From Nonomuraea harbinensis (GTDB lineage: Bacteria > Actinomycetota > Actinomycetes > Streptosporangiales > Streptosporangiaceae): 64,000 nt of DNA. Positions 1 to 8,271 of the stretch are shown here, piece after piece. The number at the start of each line of letters is the position of its first letter. Position 1 is the first letter of the stretch. Location of the stretch: the NCBI RefSeq assembly GCF_019396385.1, contig NZ_JAHKRN010000025.1:62001-126000 (forward strand). Reading direction: 5' to 3'. The notes beneath the pieces are model-generated. The model had not been told where the DNA came from, searched no databases, and worked only from the letters and a program-made list of their open reading frames with translations. The translations under genes and the position numbers were made by a program.

Positions 1-1017
1 GAGATGGCGCTGGCCGGGGTCACCTGCGTGGGCGAGTTCCACTACCTGCACCATGGTTCCGGCGGGACCCCGTACGAGGACCGCAACGCGATGGGGCACG
101 CGCTGATCACGGCGGCCCGCGAGGCGGGGCTGCGCATCGCGCTGATCGACGCCTGCTACGTGTCCGGCGGTCCCGGCGGCGCGCTGGCGGGCACGCAGCT
201 GCGGTTCGGCGACGGCGACGCCGGCGGGTGGGCGGCGCGGGCGGAGGAGCTGGCCGCCGCGTACGGGGGAACGCCGGGCGTGCGGATCGGCGCGGCGATC
301 CACTCGGTGCGCGCCGTGCCGCCCGAGCAGATGCCGGTGGTGGTGGAGTTCTCCCACCGGCACGCCGCGCCGCTGCACGCGCACGTCTCCGAGCAGCGGG
401 CCGAGAACGCCGCGTGCGAGGCGGCGTACGCGGCCTCGCCCGTGCGGGTGCTGCACGAGCACGGGGCGCTGGGCCCGCGCTCGACGGCCGTACACGCCAC
501 CCATCTGTCGGAGGCGGACATCGAGCTGCTCGGCAGCTCGCGCACCCATCTGTGCATGTGCCCGACGACCGAGCGGGAGCTGGCCGACGGGATCGGGCCG
601 GCGCGCGAGGTGTTCGACCGCGGGTCGCCGATGACGCTCGGCTCCGACAGCCACGCGGTGATCGACCTGTTCGAGGAGGCGCGCGCCGTCGAGCTGAACG
701 CGCGGCTCGCCACCGAGCGGCGCGGCCACTGGTCCGCCGCCGAGCTGCTCGGCGCCGCCACCGCCGCGGGCCACACCTCGCTCGGCTTCCCGGACGCGGG
801 GCTGCTGGTGCCGGGCGCCTGGGCCGACCTGGTGACGGTACGGATGGACACGGTACGGACGGCGGGCGCGTCCGGGCTGGAGGCGGTGGCGTTCGCGGCG
901 ACGGCGGCCGACGTGCGCACGGTGATCTCGGGCGGCCGCCGGATCGTGGACGAGGGCAGGCACGTGCTCGGCGACGTGGGCGCGCTGCTGGCCGAGGCGA
1001 TGGAGGAGTTGCGGTGA
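1..1017 (+). CDS. hutF: Formimidoylglutamate deiminase (HutF), 5' end outside window
   Basis: Amidohydrolase that deaminates N-formimidoyl-L-glutamate to N-formyl-L-glutamate in histidine breakdown. The frame is open from base 1 and the protein begins inside the family's N-terminal metal-binding region, so roughly the first quarter of a usual 450-residue HutF is missing; the internal ATG at base 4 is not the real start. Visible family marks are HVSEQ, a metal-ligand histidine in TAVHATHL, the MCPTTERELADG segment typical of HutF, and the metal-binding aspartate in GSDSH. The stop overlaps the start of hutI by three bases of a GTGA, so the two are translationally coupled. HutF plus HutI implies the five-step route through formylglutamate. 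Confidence 0.9.
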   Translation, partial: EMALAGVTCVGEFHYLHHGSGGTPYEDRNAMGHALITAAREAGLRIALIDACYVSGGPGGALAGTQLRFGDGDAGGWAARAEELAAAYGGTPGVRIGAAIHSVRAVPPEQMPVVVEFSHRHAAPLHAHVSEQRAENAACEAAYAASPVRVLHEHGALGPRSTAVHATHLSEADIELLGSSRTHLCMCPTTERELADGIGPAREVFDRGSPMTLGSDSHAVIDLFEEARAVELNARLATERRGHWSAAELLGAATAAGHTSLGFPDAGLLVPGAWADLVTVRMDTVRTAGASGLEAVAFAATAADVRTVISGGRRIVDEGRHVLGDVGALLAEAMEELR

Positions 1018-2162
1018 CCACGACGCTGATCGACGGGATCGGGCTGCTCTACACGGGCGACCCGGAGCGTGAGGAGATCGAGGGCGCCGCCCTGGTGATC
1101 GAGGACGGCCTGGTCGCCTGGACGGGGGAGGCCGGGCAGGCCCCCGACGCCGACGCGCGGGTGGACATCGCGGGCCGGGGCGTCGTGCCCGGGTTCGTCG
1201 ACAGCCACGCGCACCTGGTGTTCGCGGGCGACCGGACGGCCGAGTTCCAGGCCCGGATGTCCGGCGAGAGGTACACCGGCGGCGGCATCCGCACCACGGT
1301 CGCCGCCACCCGCGCCGCGAGCGACGCCGAGCTGGCCGTCCGCGCCGCCGCGCTGGTGGCCGAGATGAACGCGCAGGGCACCACCACCGTGGAGATCAAG
1401 AGCGGCTACGGGCTGACCGTCGAGGACGAGCGCCGCTCGCTGGAGATCGCCACGACGCTGACCGACGAGACCACGTTCCTCGGCGCGCACGTGGTGCCCG
1501 CCGGCGCCGATCCCGACGCGTACGTGCGGCTCGTCACCGGCGACATGCTCCGGGCGTGCGCGCCGTACGCGAGATGGGTGGACGTGTTCTGCGAGCGCGG
1601 CGCGTTCGACGGAGACCAGACCAGGGAGATCCTCACCGCCGGCATGAAGGCGGGGCTGCGCGCCAGGGTGCACGCCGGCCAGCTCGGCGAGGGCCCTGGG
1701 GTGCGGATCGCGTGCGAGCTGGGCGCCGCGTCGGCCGACCACTGCACCCACCTGACCAGCGCCGACGTGGACGCGCTCGCCTCGTCGGGCACGGTCGCGA
1801 CGCTGCTGCCCGGGGCCGAGTTCTCCACCTGCTCCCCGTACCCCGACGCCAGGAGGCTGATCGACGCGGGGGTGAGCGTCGCGCTGGCCACCGACTGCAA
1901 CCCGGGCTCCTCGTACACCTCGTCGATGCCGTTCTGTGTGGCGCTCGCCGTGCGGGAGATGCGGATGACGCCGCTGGAGGCGATCAGGGCGGCCACCGCG
2001 GGCGGGGCGCGCGCACTCGCCAGGACGGACGTAGGCTTGCTGCGGCCGGGCAGCCGCGCCGACCTCGTCGTCCTCGACGCTCCCTCCTACGTCCACCTCG
2101 CCTACCGGCCCGGCGTTCCCCTCGTTCACCAGGTGTTCCGCGGCGGTCTCCTTCTTGAGTAG
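1014..2162 (+). CDS. hutI: Imidazolonepropionase
   Basis: Hydrolyses 4-imidazolone-5-propanoate to formimidoylglutamate, the substrate of the preceding gene product. The 382-residue protein has the amidohydrolase HxH motif in DSHAHLVFAGDR, the substrate-loop segment MSGERYTGGGI, and the metal-ligand aspartate in ATDCNPGSS, all typical of HutI. The GTG start at 1014 overlaps the hutF stop in GTGA, the usual coupled arrangement. An upstream in-frame extension exists but only runs through hutF in another frame, so the short start is preferred. No terminator is seen between this gene and the sigma factor gene. Confidence 0.92.
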   Translation: MTTTLIDGIGLLYTGDPEREEIEGAALVIEDGLVAWTGEAGQAPDADARVDIAGRGVVPGFVDSHAHLVFAGDRTAEFQARMSGERYTGGGIRTTVAATRAASDAELAVRAAALVAEMNAQGTTTVEIKSGYGLTVEDERRSLEIATTLTDETTFLGAHVVPAGADPDAYVRLVTGDMLRACAPYARWVDVFCERGAFDGDQTREILTAGMKAGLRARVHAGQLGEGPGVRIACELGAASADHCTHLTSADVDALASSGTVATLLPGAEFSTCSPYPDARRLIDAGVSVALATDCNPGSSYTSSMPFCVALAVREMRMTPLEAIRAATAGGARALARTDVGLLRPGSRADLVVLDAPSYVHLAYRPGVPLVHQVFRGGLLLE

Positions 2163-2265
2163 GACATCCAGAACCCTCCCGTGGTCGTAGTTCTTTTGGG
2201 AATCTTTGCTTCCGTTCGGACGTTGGCCGGGTATAGAACGCAGCTGCGGAACGAGGTGCCTGGGG

Positions 2266-3207
2266 ATGGCAAGGCCTACGGGGAGTCGCGCGCAGGAGCA
2301 GCACGTCGCGGACCGAGATCTACTGGGGACCTACCTGGCTGAGATCGGCAGGGTCCCGCTGCTCACCGCGGAGGAAGAGGTGGAGCTCGCCAAACGGATC
2401 GAGGCGGGTCTTTTCGCCGAACAGCTGCTCGACAGTGGGGGGTCGGAGCCGCGGATCGGTGACACGGCGGACGAGGAGCTGGAGCGCCTGGCGGTCTCGG
2501 GCCAGCGGGCGAAGGACGAGTTCATCCAGGCCAACCTGCGCCTGGTGGTGGCCGTGGCCCGCAAGTACTCGGGGCGCGGGATGCCCCTCATCGACCTGGT
2601 CCAGGAGGGCAACCTCGGGCTGGTGCGGGCGGTCGAGAAGTTCGACTACAAGCGTGGATACAAGTTCTCCACCTACGCCACGTGGTGGATCAGGCAGTCG
2701 GTGGGGCGGGCCATCCACGAGCAGGCCAGGCCGGTGCGGCTGCCGACGCACGCGGGGGAGCAGATGACCCGGCTGATGCGGGTGCGCCGCGACATGCTGG
2801 CGGAGTTCGACGCCGAGCCGACCGACGAGGACCTCGCGCAGATTCTGGAGCTGCCCGTCGAGCGCGTACGGGAGCTGCGCCGCTGGGCGTCCGACCCGGT
2901 CTCGCTGCAGCTGGGCGTGGGCGACGAGGACGAGACCGAGCTGGGCGACATGATCGCCGACGAGACCTGGGCCGACCCGGAGCAGCAGGCGATCGACATC
3001 CTGGAGCGTGAGCGGCTCGACGAGTGGCTGACCGGGCTGGAGGGCGACACGCGCGACATGTTGCGCTGGCGTTACGGGCTGGTCGACGGGCGCGAGCACA
3101 CGCTCACCGAGGTGGGCGAGCGTTACGGCATCGGGCGTGACCGCGCCCGACGGATCGAGCGCGACGCGCTGGCGCGGCTGCGCCGCATGGCCGACGCCGC
3201 CGCCTGA
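2266..3207 (+). CDS. RNA polymerase sigma-70 family factor, group 2 (SigB/Hrd-like)
   Basis: A 313-residue sigma factor. Region 1.2 (DLLGTYLAEIGRVPLLTAEE) lies near residues 19-38, region 2 follows with the core-binding and -10-recognition helix (VQEGNLGLVRAVEKFDY, FSTYATWWIRQSVGRAI), then region 3 and a C-terminal region 4 helix-turn-helix (TLTEVGERYGIGRDRARR). Region 1.1 of the essential sigma is absent, so this is a group 2 paralogue. Region 4.2 departs from the usual HrdB recognition helix (GIGRDRARRIE), so its -35 preference may differ. The ATG at 2266 is preferred over upstream in-frame starts because region 1.2 follows at the usual distance. A TATAGA at 2232-2237 could be its -10 box, but no matching -35 was found. 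Confidence 0.88.
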   Translation: MARPTGSRAQEQHVADRDLLGTYLAEIGRVPLLTAEEEVELAKRIEAGLFAEQLLDSGGSEPRIGDTADEELERLAVSGQRAKDEFIQANLRLVVAVARKYSGRGMPLIDLVQEGNLGLVRAVEKFDYKRGYKFSTYATWWIRQSVGRAIHEQARPVRLPTHAGEQMTRLMRVRRDMLAEFDAEPTDEDLAQILELPVERVRELRRWASDPVSLQLGVGDEDETELGDMIADETWADPEQQAIDILERERLDEWLTGLEGDTRDMLRWRYGLVDGREHTLTEVGERYGIGRDRARRIERDALARLRRMADAAA

Positions 3208-3218
3208 CAAGGCTTCCA

Positions 3219-3250
3219 CGAGGCCGGTTCCCCGACGGGGGCCGGCCTCG
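3219..3250 (+). terminator. Hairpin terminator after the sigma factor gene
   Basis: A 9-bp perfect stem (CGAGGCCGG with CCGGCCTCG) encloses a further CCCC/GGGG inner stem. It begins 12 bases after the sigma-factor stop. No T-tract follows, as is common in high-G+C actinomycetes. Confidence 0.7.
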
Positions 3251-3254
3251 CCGC

Positions 3255-3282
3255 TTGTCCGGCCGCAGGAGGACCGTAGGCT
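3255..3282 (+). promoter_or_regulatory. Sigma-70 type promoter for the MOSC gene, apparently leaderless
   Basis: TTGTCC (3255-3260) and TAGGCT (3277-3282) are separated by 16 bases. The ATG at 3290 lies 7 bases after the -10 box, so transcription should start at or next to the start codon, giving a leaderless mRNA. Confidence 0.55.
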
Positions 3283-3289
3283 CGGGGTC

Positions 3290-4060
3290 ATGATCGTGAA
3301 GACAATCCGCCGTTATCCGGTGAAGTCTCTGCTGGGTGAGGACGTTTCCGGTGTACGGGTGACCGAGCGAGGGCTGGACGGCGACCGGGTCAGGGCCGTG
3401 CTCGACGTCGCGACGGGAAAGATCGCCAGCGCCAAGAACCCGCGGCTCTGGCGCGGCCTGCTGGCCCTGCACGGCAGCGCGGTCCCCGGGGACGAGGAAC
3501 TGTCGGAGCTGCTGGGCCGCGAGGTCCGGGTGGTGGAGGTGCCGCCGGACGGCGCGGAGCTGGAACGGTCGGTGCCGGAGGAGGTGCTGGGCAAGGGCGT
3601 CGAGGCCGACGTGGCGTTCACGGTCAGCCAGGTGGGCGGGATCGCCCCGCCGGGCACGTTCTTCGACTTCGCGCCCGTACACCTGATGACCACGTCGACG
3701 CTGGCCGCGATCGGCGAGCTCAGCCCGCGCGGGACGGTGGAGGCCGTGCGCTACCGACCCAACCTGGTGATCGGGACGGACGAGCCCGGGTTCGTGGAGA
3801 ACGGCTGGGTGGGCCGCGAGCTGGAGATCGGCGACGAGCTGGTCCTCCAGATCGTCATCCCCACCCCGCGCTGCGCGGTGCCGACGCTGGCGCACGGCGA
3901 GTCGCCGCGCGATCCCGACGCGCTGCGCACGGTGGCCCGGCACAACCGCGTCGACATCCCCGGCCTGGGAGCGGAGCCGTGCGCGGGCGTGTACGCGCGG
4001 GTGCTGCGTCCCGGCGCCATCGTGACCGGCGACCCGGTGCGGCTGCGCCCGGCGGACTGA
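3290..4060 (+). CDS. MOSC domain-containing protein
   Basis: A 256-residue protein with an N-terminal MOSC_N beta-barrel (IRRYPVKSLLGEDVSGVRV, GLDGDRVRAVLD) and a C-terminal MOSC domain holding the conserved cysteine in PTPRCAVPT, after the usual RPNLVIG and LEIGDELVLQI strands. MOSC proteins use the cysteine to carry sulfur or bind molybdenum cofactor; some reduce N-hydroxylated compounds. The substrate here is unknown. The gene stands alone between a terminator and the ammonium operon, with its own apparently leaderless promoter. The ATG is fixed by that promoter and by the start of the N-terminal domain. Confidence 0.85.
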   Translation: MIVKTIRRYPVKSLLGEDVSGVRVTERGLDGDRVRAVLDVATGKIASAKNPRLWRGLLALHGSAVPGDEELSELLGREVRVVEVPPDGAELERSVPEEVLGKGVEADVAFTVSQVGGIAPPGTFFDFAPVHLMTTSTLAAIGELSPRGTVEAVRYRPNLVIGTDEPGFVENGWVGRELEIGDELVLQIVIPTPRCAVPTLAHGESPRDPDALRTVARHNRVDIPGLGAEPCAGVYARVLRPGAIVTGDPVRLRPAD

Positions 4061-4105
4061 GCGCGACACGCCGGGAAGCGACCGGAAAGTTCCCGAATAC
4101 CGGTC

Positions 4106-4163
4106 GTGAGGTGACCGAAACTCTCCCGAAACACCCGTGTGGCGAGATTCACGAACGTGAAAC
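4106..4163 (+). promoter_or_regulatory. GlnR-like boxes upstream of amtB
   Basis: The GlnR consensus in Streptomyces is gTnAc-n6-GaAAc repeated. Here GTGAG (4106-4110), six bases, GAAAC (4117-4121), six bases, GAAAC (4128-4132), then TTCAC (4148-4152), six bases, GAAAC (4159-4163) fit that spacing. They end 73 bases before the amtB start. GlnR control of amtB-glnK-glnD is known in Streptomyces; its action here is inferred. Confidence 0.6.
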
Positions 4164-4236
4164 ACACCAGGTCGAGCCCCGAAACGGAGGCCGAACACGC
4201 TGGGGCGATCACGTCACACCAAAGGAGGGTCGCGTC

Positions 4237-5547
4237 GTGCAGATCGATACCGGCACCACGGCCTGGATGCTCACCGCCACCGCGCTCGTGCTCTTGATGA
4301 CCCCCGGTCTCGCGCTGTTCTACGGCGGGATGACCAGGGCCAAGAGCGTCCTGAACATGATGATGATGTCGTTCGCCGCGATCATCGTCGTCACCGTACT
4401 CTGGCTGTTCTACGGTCACTCCCTCGCCTTCACCGAGAACCCCGTCTCGGCGATCAACAACTTCGTCGGCGGGTTCGACGCGCTCGGTCTGCAGAGCCTC
4501 GTCGACACGGCCACGGCTGACGACGGCTCCGGCATGCCGAGCCTCGTCTTCTCGGCCTTCCAGCTGACCTTCGCCATCATCACCGTCGCGCTGATCAGCG
4601 GCGCGATCGCGGACCGGGCGAAGTTCGGCGCCTGGGTGCTGTTCGCGGCGGTCTGGGCGACGATCGTCTACTTCCCGGTCGCCCACTGGGTCTGGGGCGG
4701 CGGCTGGCTCAACTCGATGGGCATCGAGGACTTCGCCGGCGGCACCGTCGTGCACATCAACGCCGGCGCCGCGGCTCTCGCCCTGGCGCTGGTCATCGGC
4801 AAGCGGCAGGGCTGGCGCAAGGAGCCGATGCGGCCGCACAACCTCACGCTCGTGCTGCTCGGCGCGGCCATGCTGTGGTTCGGCTGGTTCGGCTTCAACG
4901 CCGGCTCCGAGCTCATCGTGGACGGCATCGCCGGTCTGGCCTTCATGAACACCCAGCTCGCCACCGCCATCGCGGCCGGCGCCTGGATCGTGGTGGAGAA
5001 GCTCCGCGACGGCCACGCGACCAGCCTCGGCGTCGCCTCCGGCGCGGTCAGCGGCCTGGTCGCCATCACCCCGGCCTGTGGATTCGTCGACCCCTGGGCT
5101 GCCGCGCTCATCGGCCTCGTCGCCGGCGCCGTGTGTGCCTTCGCGGTCGGCCTGAAGTACAAGCTCAACTACGACGACTCGCTCGACGTGGTCGGCGTGC
5201 ACCTGGTCGGCGGCGTGATCGGCGCGGTCGCGCTCGGCTTCGTGGCCGCCTACCCGGCCACCGACGCGCAGGGCCTGGGCCTCTTCTACGGCGGCGGGCT
5301 CGGCCAGCTGGGCCTGCAGGTGCTCGGCCCGGTCGCGGTCGGTCTCTACTCGTTCGTGGTCACCTGGGTCATCGGCACGGTCATCCACAAGACGATGGGC
5401 TTCCGGATCCCGGTCGAGGACGAGGTCACCGGCATCGACGTCACCACCCACGCCGAGACCGGTTACGACCTCGGCACCGTGCACGCCTCGGGCGTGACCT
5501 CCCCCAACGGCCCCGTCACCCCGGCTCCCAAGAAGGTGGAAGCATGA
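4237..5547 (+). CDS. amtB: Ammonium transporter AmtB
   Basis: Ammonium/ammonia channel of the Amt/Rh family, 436 residues, predicted to have eleven membrane helices. The twin pore histidines sit in TVVHINAGAAALAL and in VVGVHLVGGVIGA. The N-terminal helix starts directly with WMLTATALVLLMTPGLALFY, so no cleaved signal is evident. The GTG at 4237 follows a strong ribosome site (AAAGGAGGG, 4221-4229) and is preferred over longer in-frame starts that would run through the GlnR boxes. The stop overlaps glnK in ATGA. AmtB, GlnK and GlnD form the usual actinobacterial ammonium-sensing operon. Confidence 0.96.
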   Translation: MQIDTGTTAWMLTATALVLLMTPGLALFYGGMTRAKSVLNMMMMSFAAIIVVTVLWLFYGHSLAFTENPVSAINNFVGGFDALGLQSLVDTATADDGSGMPSLVFSAFQLTFAIITVALISGAIADRAKFGAWVLFAAVWATIVYFPVAHWVWGGGWLNSMGIEDFAGGTVVHINAGAAALALALVIGKRQGWRKEPMRPHNLTLVLLGAAMLWFGWFGFNAGSELIVDGIAGLAFMNTQLATAIAAGAWIVVEKLRDGHATSLGVASGAVSGLVAITPACGFVDPWAAALIGLVAGAVCAFAVGLKYKLNYDDSLDVVGVHLVGGVIGAVALGFVAAYPATDAQGLGLFYGGGLGQLGLQVLGPVAVGLYSFVVTWVIGTVIHKTMGFRIPVEDEVTGIDVTTHAETGYDLGTVHASGVTSPNGPVTPAPKKVEA

Positions 5548-5882
5548 GGCTCATCACAGCCGTCATCAAGCCGTTCAAGCTCGATGACGTGAAGGCCGCC
5601 CTGGAGCAGTTCGGCATCAAGGGCATGACCGTCAGCGAGGCGAGCGGCTACGGCCGCCAGCGCGGCCACACCGAGGTCTACCGCGGCGCCGAGTACCAGG
5701 TGGACCTGGTGCCGAAGGTCCGCGTGGAGGTCCTGACCGAGGAGGACGACGCCGAGGACGTCATCGACGTCATCGTCAAGGCGGCGCAGACCGGCAAGAT
5801 CGGCGACGGCAAGGTGTGGTCGGTCCCCGTCGACACCGTGATCCGGGTGCGGACGGGCGAGCGCGGGCCGGAGGCCCTCTGA
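5544..5882 (+). CDS. glnK: PII nitrogen regulatory protein GlnK
   Basis: A 112-residue PII trimer subunit that binds ATP/ADP and 2-oxoglutarate and gates AmtB. The T-loop carries Tyr51 in RGAEYQVDLVPK, the residue modified by GlnD (adenylylated in characterised actinobacteria). The B-loop TGKIGDGKVWS and C-terminal RVRTGERG are intact. The start overlaps the amtB stop in ATGA. Co-location with amtB is why GlnK rather than GlnB is chosen. Confidence 0.96.
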   Translation: MRLITAVIKPFKLDDVKAALEQFGIKGMTVSEASGYGRQRGHTEVYRGAEYQVDLVPKVRVEVLTEEDDAEDVIDVIVKAAQTGKIGDGKVWSVPVDTVIRVRTGERGPEAL

Positions 5883-5912
5883 CGACGGCGCCTGGGTGGA
5901 GCAGGGGGAACA

Positions 5913-8138
5913 GTGAGGGATGAGGCGCGCTCGTACGCCGCGGCCCGCAAGGAGCGGACCGCCGACACCGATCGCTGGCTCAAGGATCTCTTCCGCACGG
6001 CGAGCGACGGAGAGCACGTCTCCCTGGTCGCGGTCGGCAGCCTCGGGCGGGGCGAACTCGCCCCGGGCAGCGATCTGGACCTCGTCCTGCTCCACAACGG
6101 CCGATCGGACGTCGGCCGGATAGCCGACCGCATCTGGTACCCCGTCTGGGACTCCGCCATCGGCCTCGACCACTCCGTCCGGACCGTGGACGAGGCCGTG
6201 GCGGTGGCCCGCGAGGATCTCAAGGCCGTGCTGGGCCTCATCCAGGCCCGGCACGTGGCGGGTGACCCGGACCTGACGAGGAGGGCCAGGGAGGCGGTGC
6301 TCGCCGAGTGGCGGGCCGACTCCCGGCGCAGGCTGGGCGAGCTGCGCGACGCGGCCGACCAGCGGGCCCAGACCAGCGGAGAGCTGGCCTTCCTCCTCGA
6401 ACCGGACCTCAAGGACGGCCGCGGCGGGCTCCGCGACGTCCAGGCGATGCAGGCCGTGGCAGCGGCCTGGGTGGCCTCCGCGCCCGGACCCCGGGCGCGT
6501 GAGGCCCACGAGTTCGTCCTCGACGTCAGGCACGCCCTCCACGTCGTCACCGCGCGCGGCACCGACAGGCTCGTGCTGCAGGAGCAGGACGCGGTCGCCG
6601 GACTCCTCGGCCTGCTCGACGCCGAGGCGGTCATGCGCAGGCTCGCCGAGGCGGGCCGGACGATCTCCCACGCGTTCGACGCGACCTGGCGCACGGTTGA
6701 CAGGCTGCTGTCAGGGCCGGCGCCCCGTGGCCGCCGCCCGCTCGCCGACGGGGTGGTCGAGCACGGCGGCGAGGTGGTGCTCGCCAGGGGCGTCTCGCCC
6801 CGCAAGGACCCGGTGCTGGTGCTGCGCGCCGCCGCCGCGGCGGCCGAGTCCGGCCTGCCGCTGGCTCCCGCCTCCGTGTCCGTTCTCGCAGCTCAGTCGG
6901 CGCCGATGCCCGTGCCGTGGCCGGAGGAGGCACGGGACGCCCTGGTGTCGATCCTCGGCGCGGGGCGCGCGGCCGTGCCCGTGTGGGAGGAGCTGGACCA
7001 GGCGGGGATCATTGTCAGACTCCTCCCTGACTGGGAGCGGGTGCGGCACCGTCCGCAGCGCAACCCGATCCACCGCTTCACCGTCGACCGCCACCTGATC
7101 GAGGCGGCCGCGAACGCCGCCGGCCACACCCGCGAAGTCTCGCGCCCCGACCTGCTGCTGATCTCGGCGCTGCTGCACGACATCGGCAAGGGCTGGCCCG
7201 GCGACCACTCCTCGACCGGCGAGGTCGTGGTGCGCGACATCGGCGTCCGCATCGGCCTGCCGCCCCGGGACGTCGACGTCCTGGCCACGGTGGTCCGCCA
7301 CCATCTGCTGCTGCCCGAGACCGCCACCCGGCGCGACCTGGACGATCCGGTCACGATCGAGAAGGTCGCCGCCACCGTGGGCTCCCGCGAGGTGCTGGAA
7401 CTGCTGGCGGCGCTGGCCGTCGCCGACGGCAACGCCACCGGCCCGGCCGCGTGGAACGCCTGGAAGGCCGGCCTTGTCGCCGACCTCGTACGCAGGGTGC
7501 GCTCGGTGCTGTCCGGCTCGCCGCCGCCCAAGGCGCCCTCGCTCTCGCCCGAGCAGGCCGCGCTGGCCCGGCACGGCGGCGGCGCGGTGCGGGTCAACGG
7601 CGGCGCGGTGACGGTGGTCGCGCCCGACCGGGCCGGTCTGCTGTGGAGCGCCGCCGGGGTGCTGGCCGCGCACCGGCTCGTGGTGCGCTCCGCCTCGGCC
7701 GCCTCCGCCGGCGCCACCGCCGTGATCGAGTTCTCCGTCATCCCCGAGTACGGCTCGCCGCCGGATCCTGCGACCCTGGAAGCCGATCTCCGCCTGGTGC
7801 TTGCCGGGCGTCTTGACATCGAGCAAAGACTGGCCCGCCGTACGCGGTCGATGCGACCGGCCCGGGTGCCGGTCGCGCCGCCCAAGGTGACGCTGGTGGA
7901 CGACGCCTCCGCCACCGCCACCGTGGTCGAGGTCAGGGCACATGACAAGCCCGGACTTCTGTGGCGTATCGGGCGCGCCTTCGGCGACTGCGGTCTTGAC
8001 GTGAGAGCCGCTCGCGTAGAGACTCTCGGCGCGGAGGCGGTGGACGTGTTCTACGTGGTCGACCGTGCTGGACGCCCCCTCAGCGACAGCACTCAACGCA
8101 ACCAGGTCCGCGACGCCGTGCTTGCCGCACTGCGATAA
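5913..8138 (+). CDS. glnD: PII nucleotidyltransferase/nucleotidyl-removing enzyme GlnD
   Basis: A 741-residue bifunctional sensor of glutamine that modifies and demodifies GlnK. Order of domains: nucleotidyltransferase (GSLGRGELAPGSDLDL, residues 42-57, with Asp54 and Asp56 as metal ligands), GlnD-type helical linker, HD hydrolase domain (His422-Asp423 in LLHDIGKGW), then two ACT domains near 566-600 and 668-735 (APDRAGLLW, HDKPGLLWRIG). In actinobacteria such enzymes adenylylate rather than uridylylate PII; which one applies here cannot be read from sequence. The GTG start follows GCAGGGGGAACA. The gene is 30 bases after glnK. Ffh, expected close by in Streptomyces, is 48 kb away here. Confidence 0.95.
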   Translation: MRDEARSYAAARKERTADTDRWLKDLFRTASDGEHVSLVAVGSLGRGELAPGSDLDLVLLHNGRSDVGRIADRIWYPVWDSAIGLDHSVRTVDEAVAVAREDLKAVLGLIQARHVAGDPDLTRRAREAVLAEWRADSRRRLGELRDAADQRAQTSGELAFLLEPDLKDGRGGLRDVQAMQAVAAAWVASAPGPRAREAHEFVLDVRHALHVVTARGTDRLVLQEQDAVAGLLGLLDAEAVMRRLAEAGRTISHAFDATWRTVDRLLSGPAPRGRRPLADGVVEHGGEVVLARGVSPRKDPVLVLRAAAAAAESGLPLAPASVSVLAAQSAPMPVPWPEEARDALVSILGAGRAAVPVWEELDQAGIIVRLLPDWERVRHRPQRNPIHRFTVDRHLIEAAANAAGHTREVSRPDLLLISALLHDIGKGWPGDHSSTGEVVVRDIGVRIGLPPRDVDVLATVVRHHLLLPETATRRDLDDPVTIEKVAATVGSREVLELLAALAVADGNATGPAAWNAWKAGLVADLVRRVRSVLSGSPPPKAPSLSPEQAALARHGGGAVRVNGGAVTVVAPDRAGLLWSAAGVLAAHRLVVRSASAASAGATAVIEFSVIPEYGSPPDPATLEADLRLVLAGRLDIEQRLARRTRSMRPARVPVAPPKVTLVDDASATATVVEVRAHDKPGLLWRIGRAFGDCGLDVRAARVETLGAEAVDVFYVVDRAGRPLSDSTQRNQVRDAVLAALR

Positions 8139-8271
8139 CCGACAGCACACGACACGCGGTCACATTTGTAACGATTGTGTCCGGTTTGTGCGTTACGTCA
8201 GATGCTGCGGATACCTTGTGGACGGCCTGATGACCGCATGGGATCGGGATGATTGAGGGGTAGCGGGAGCA

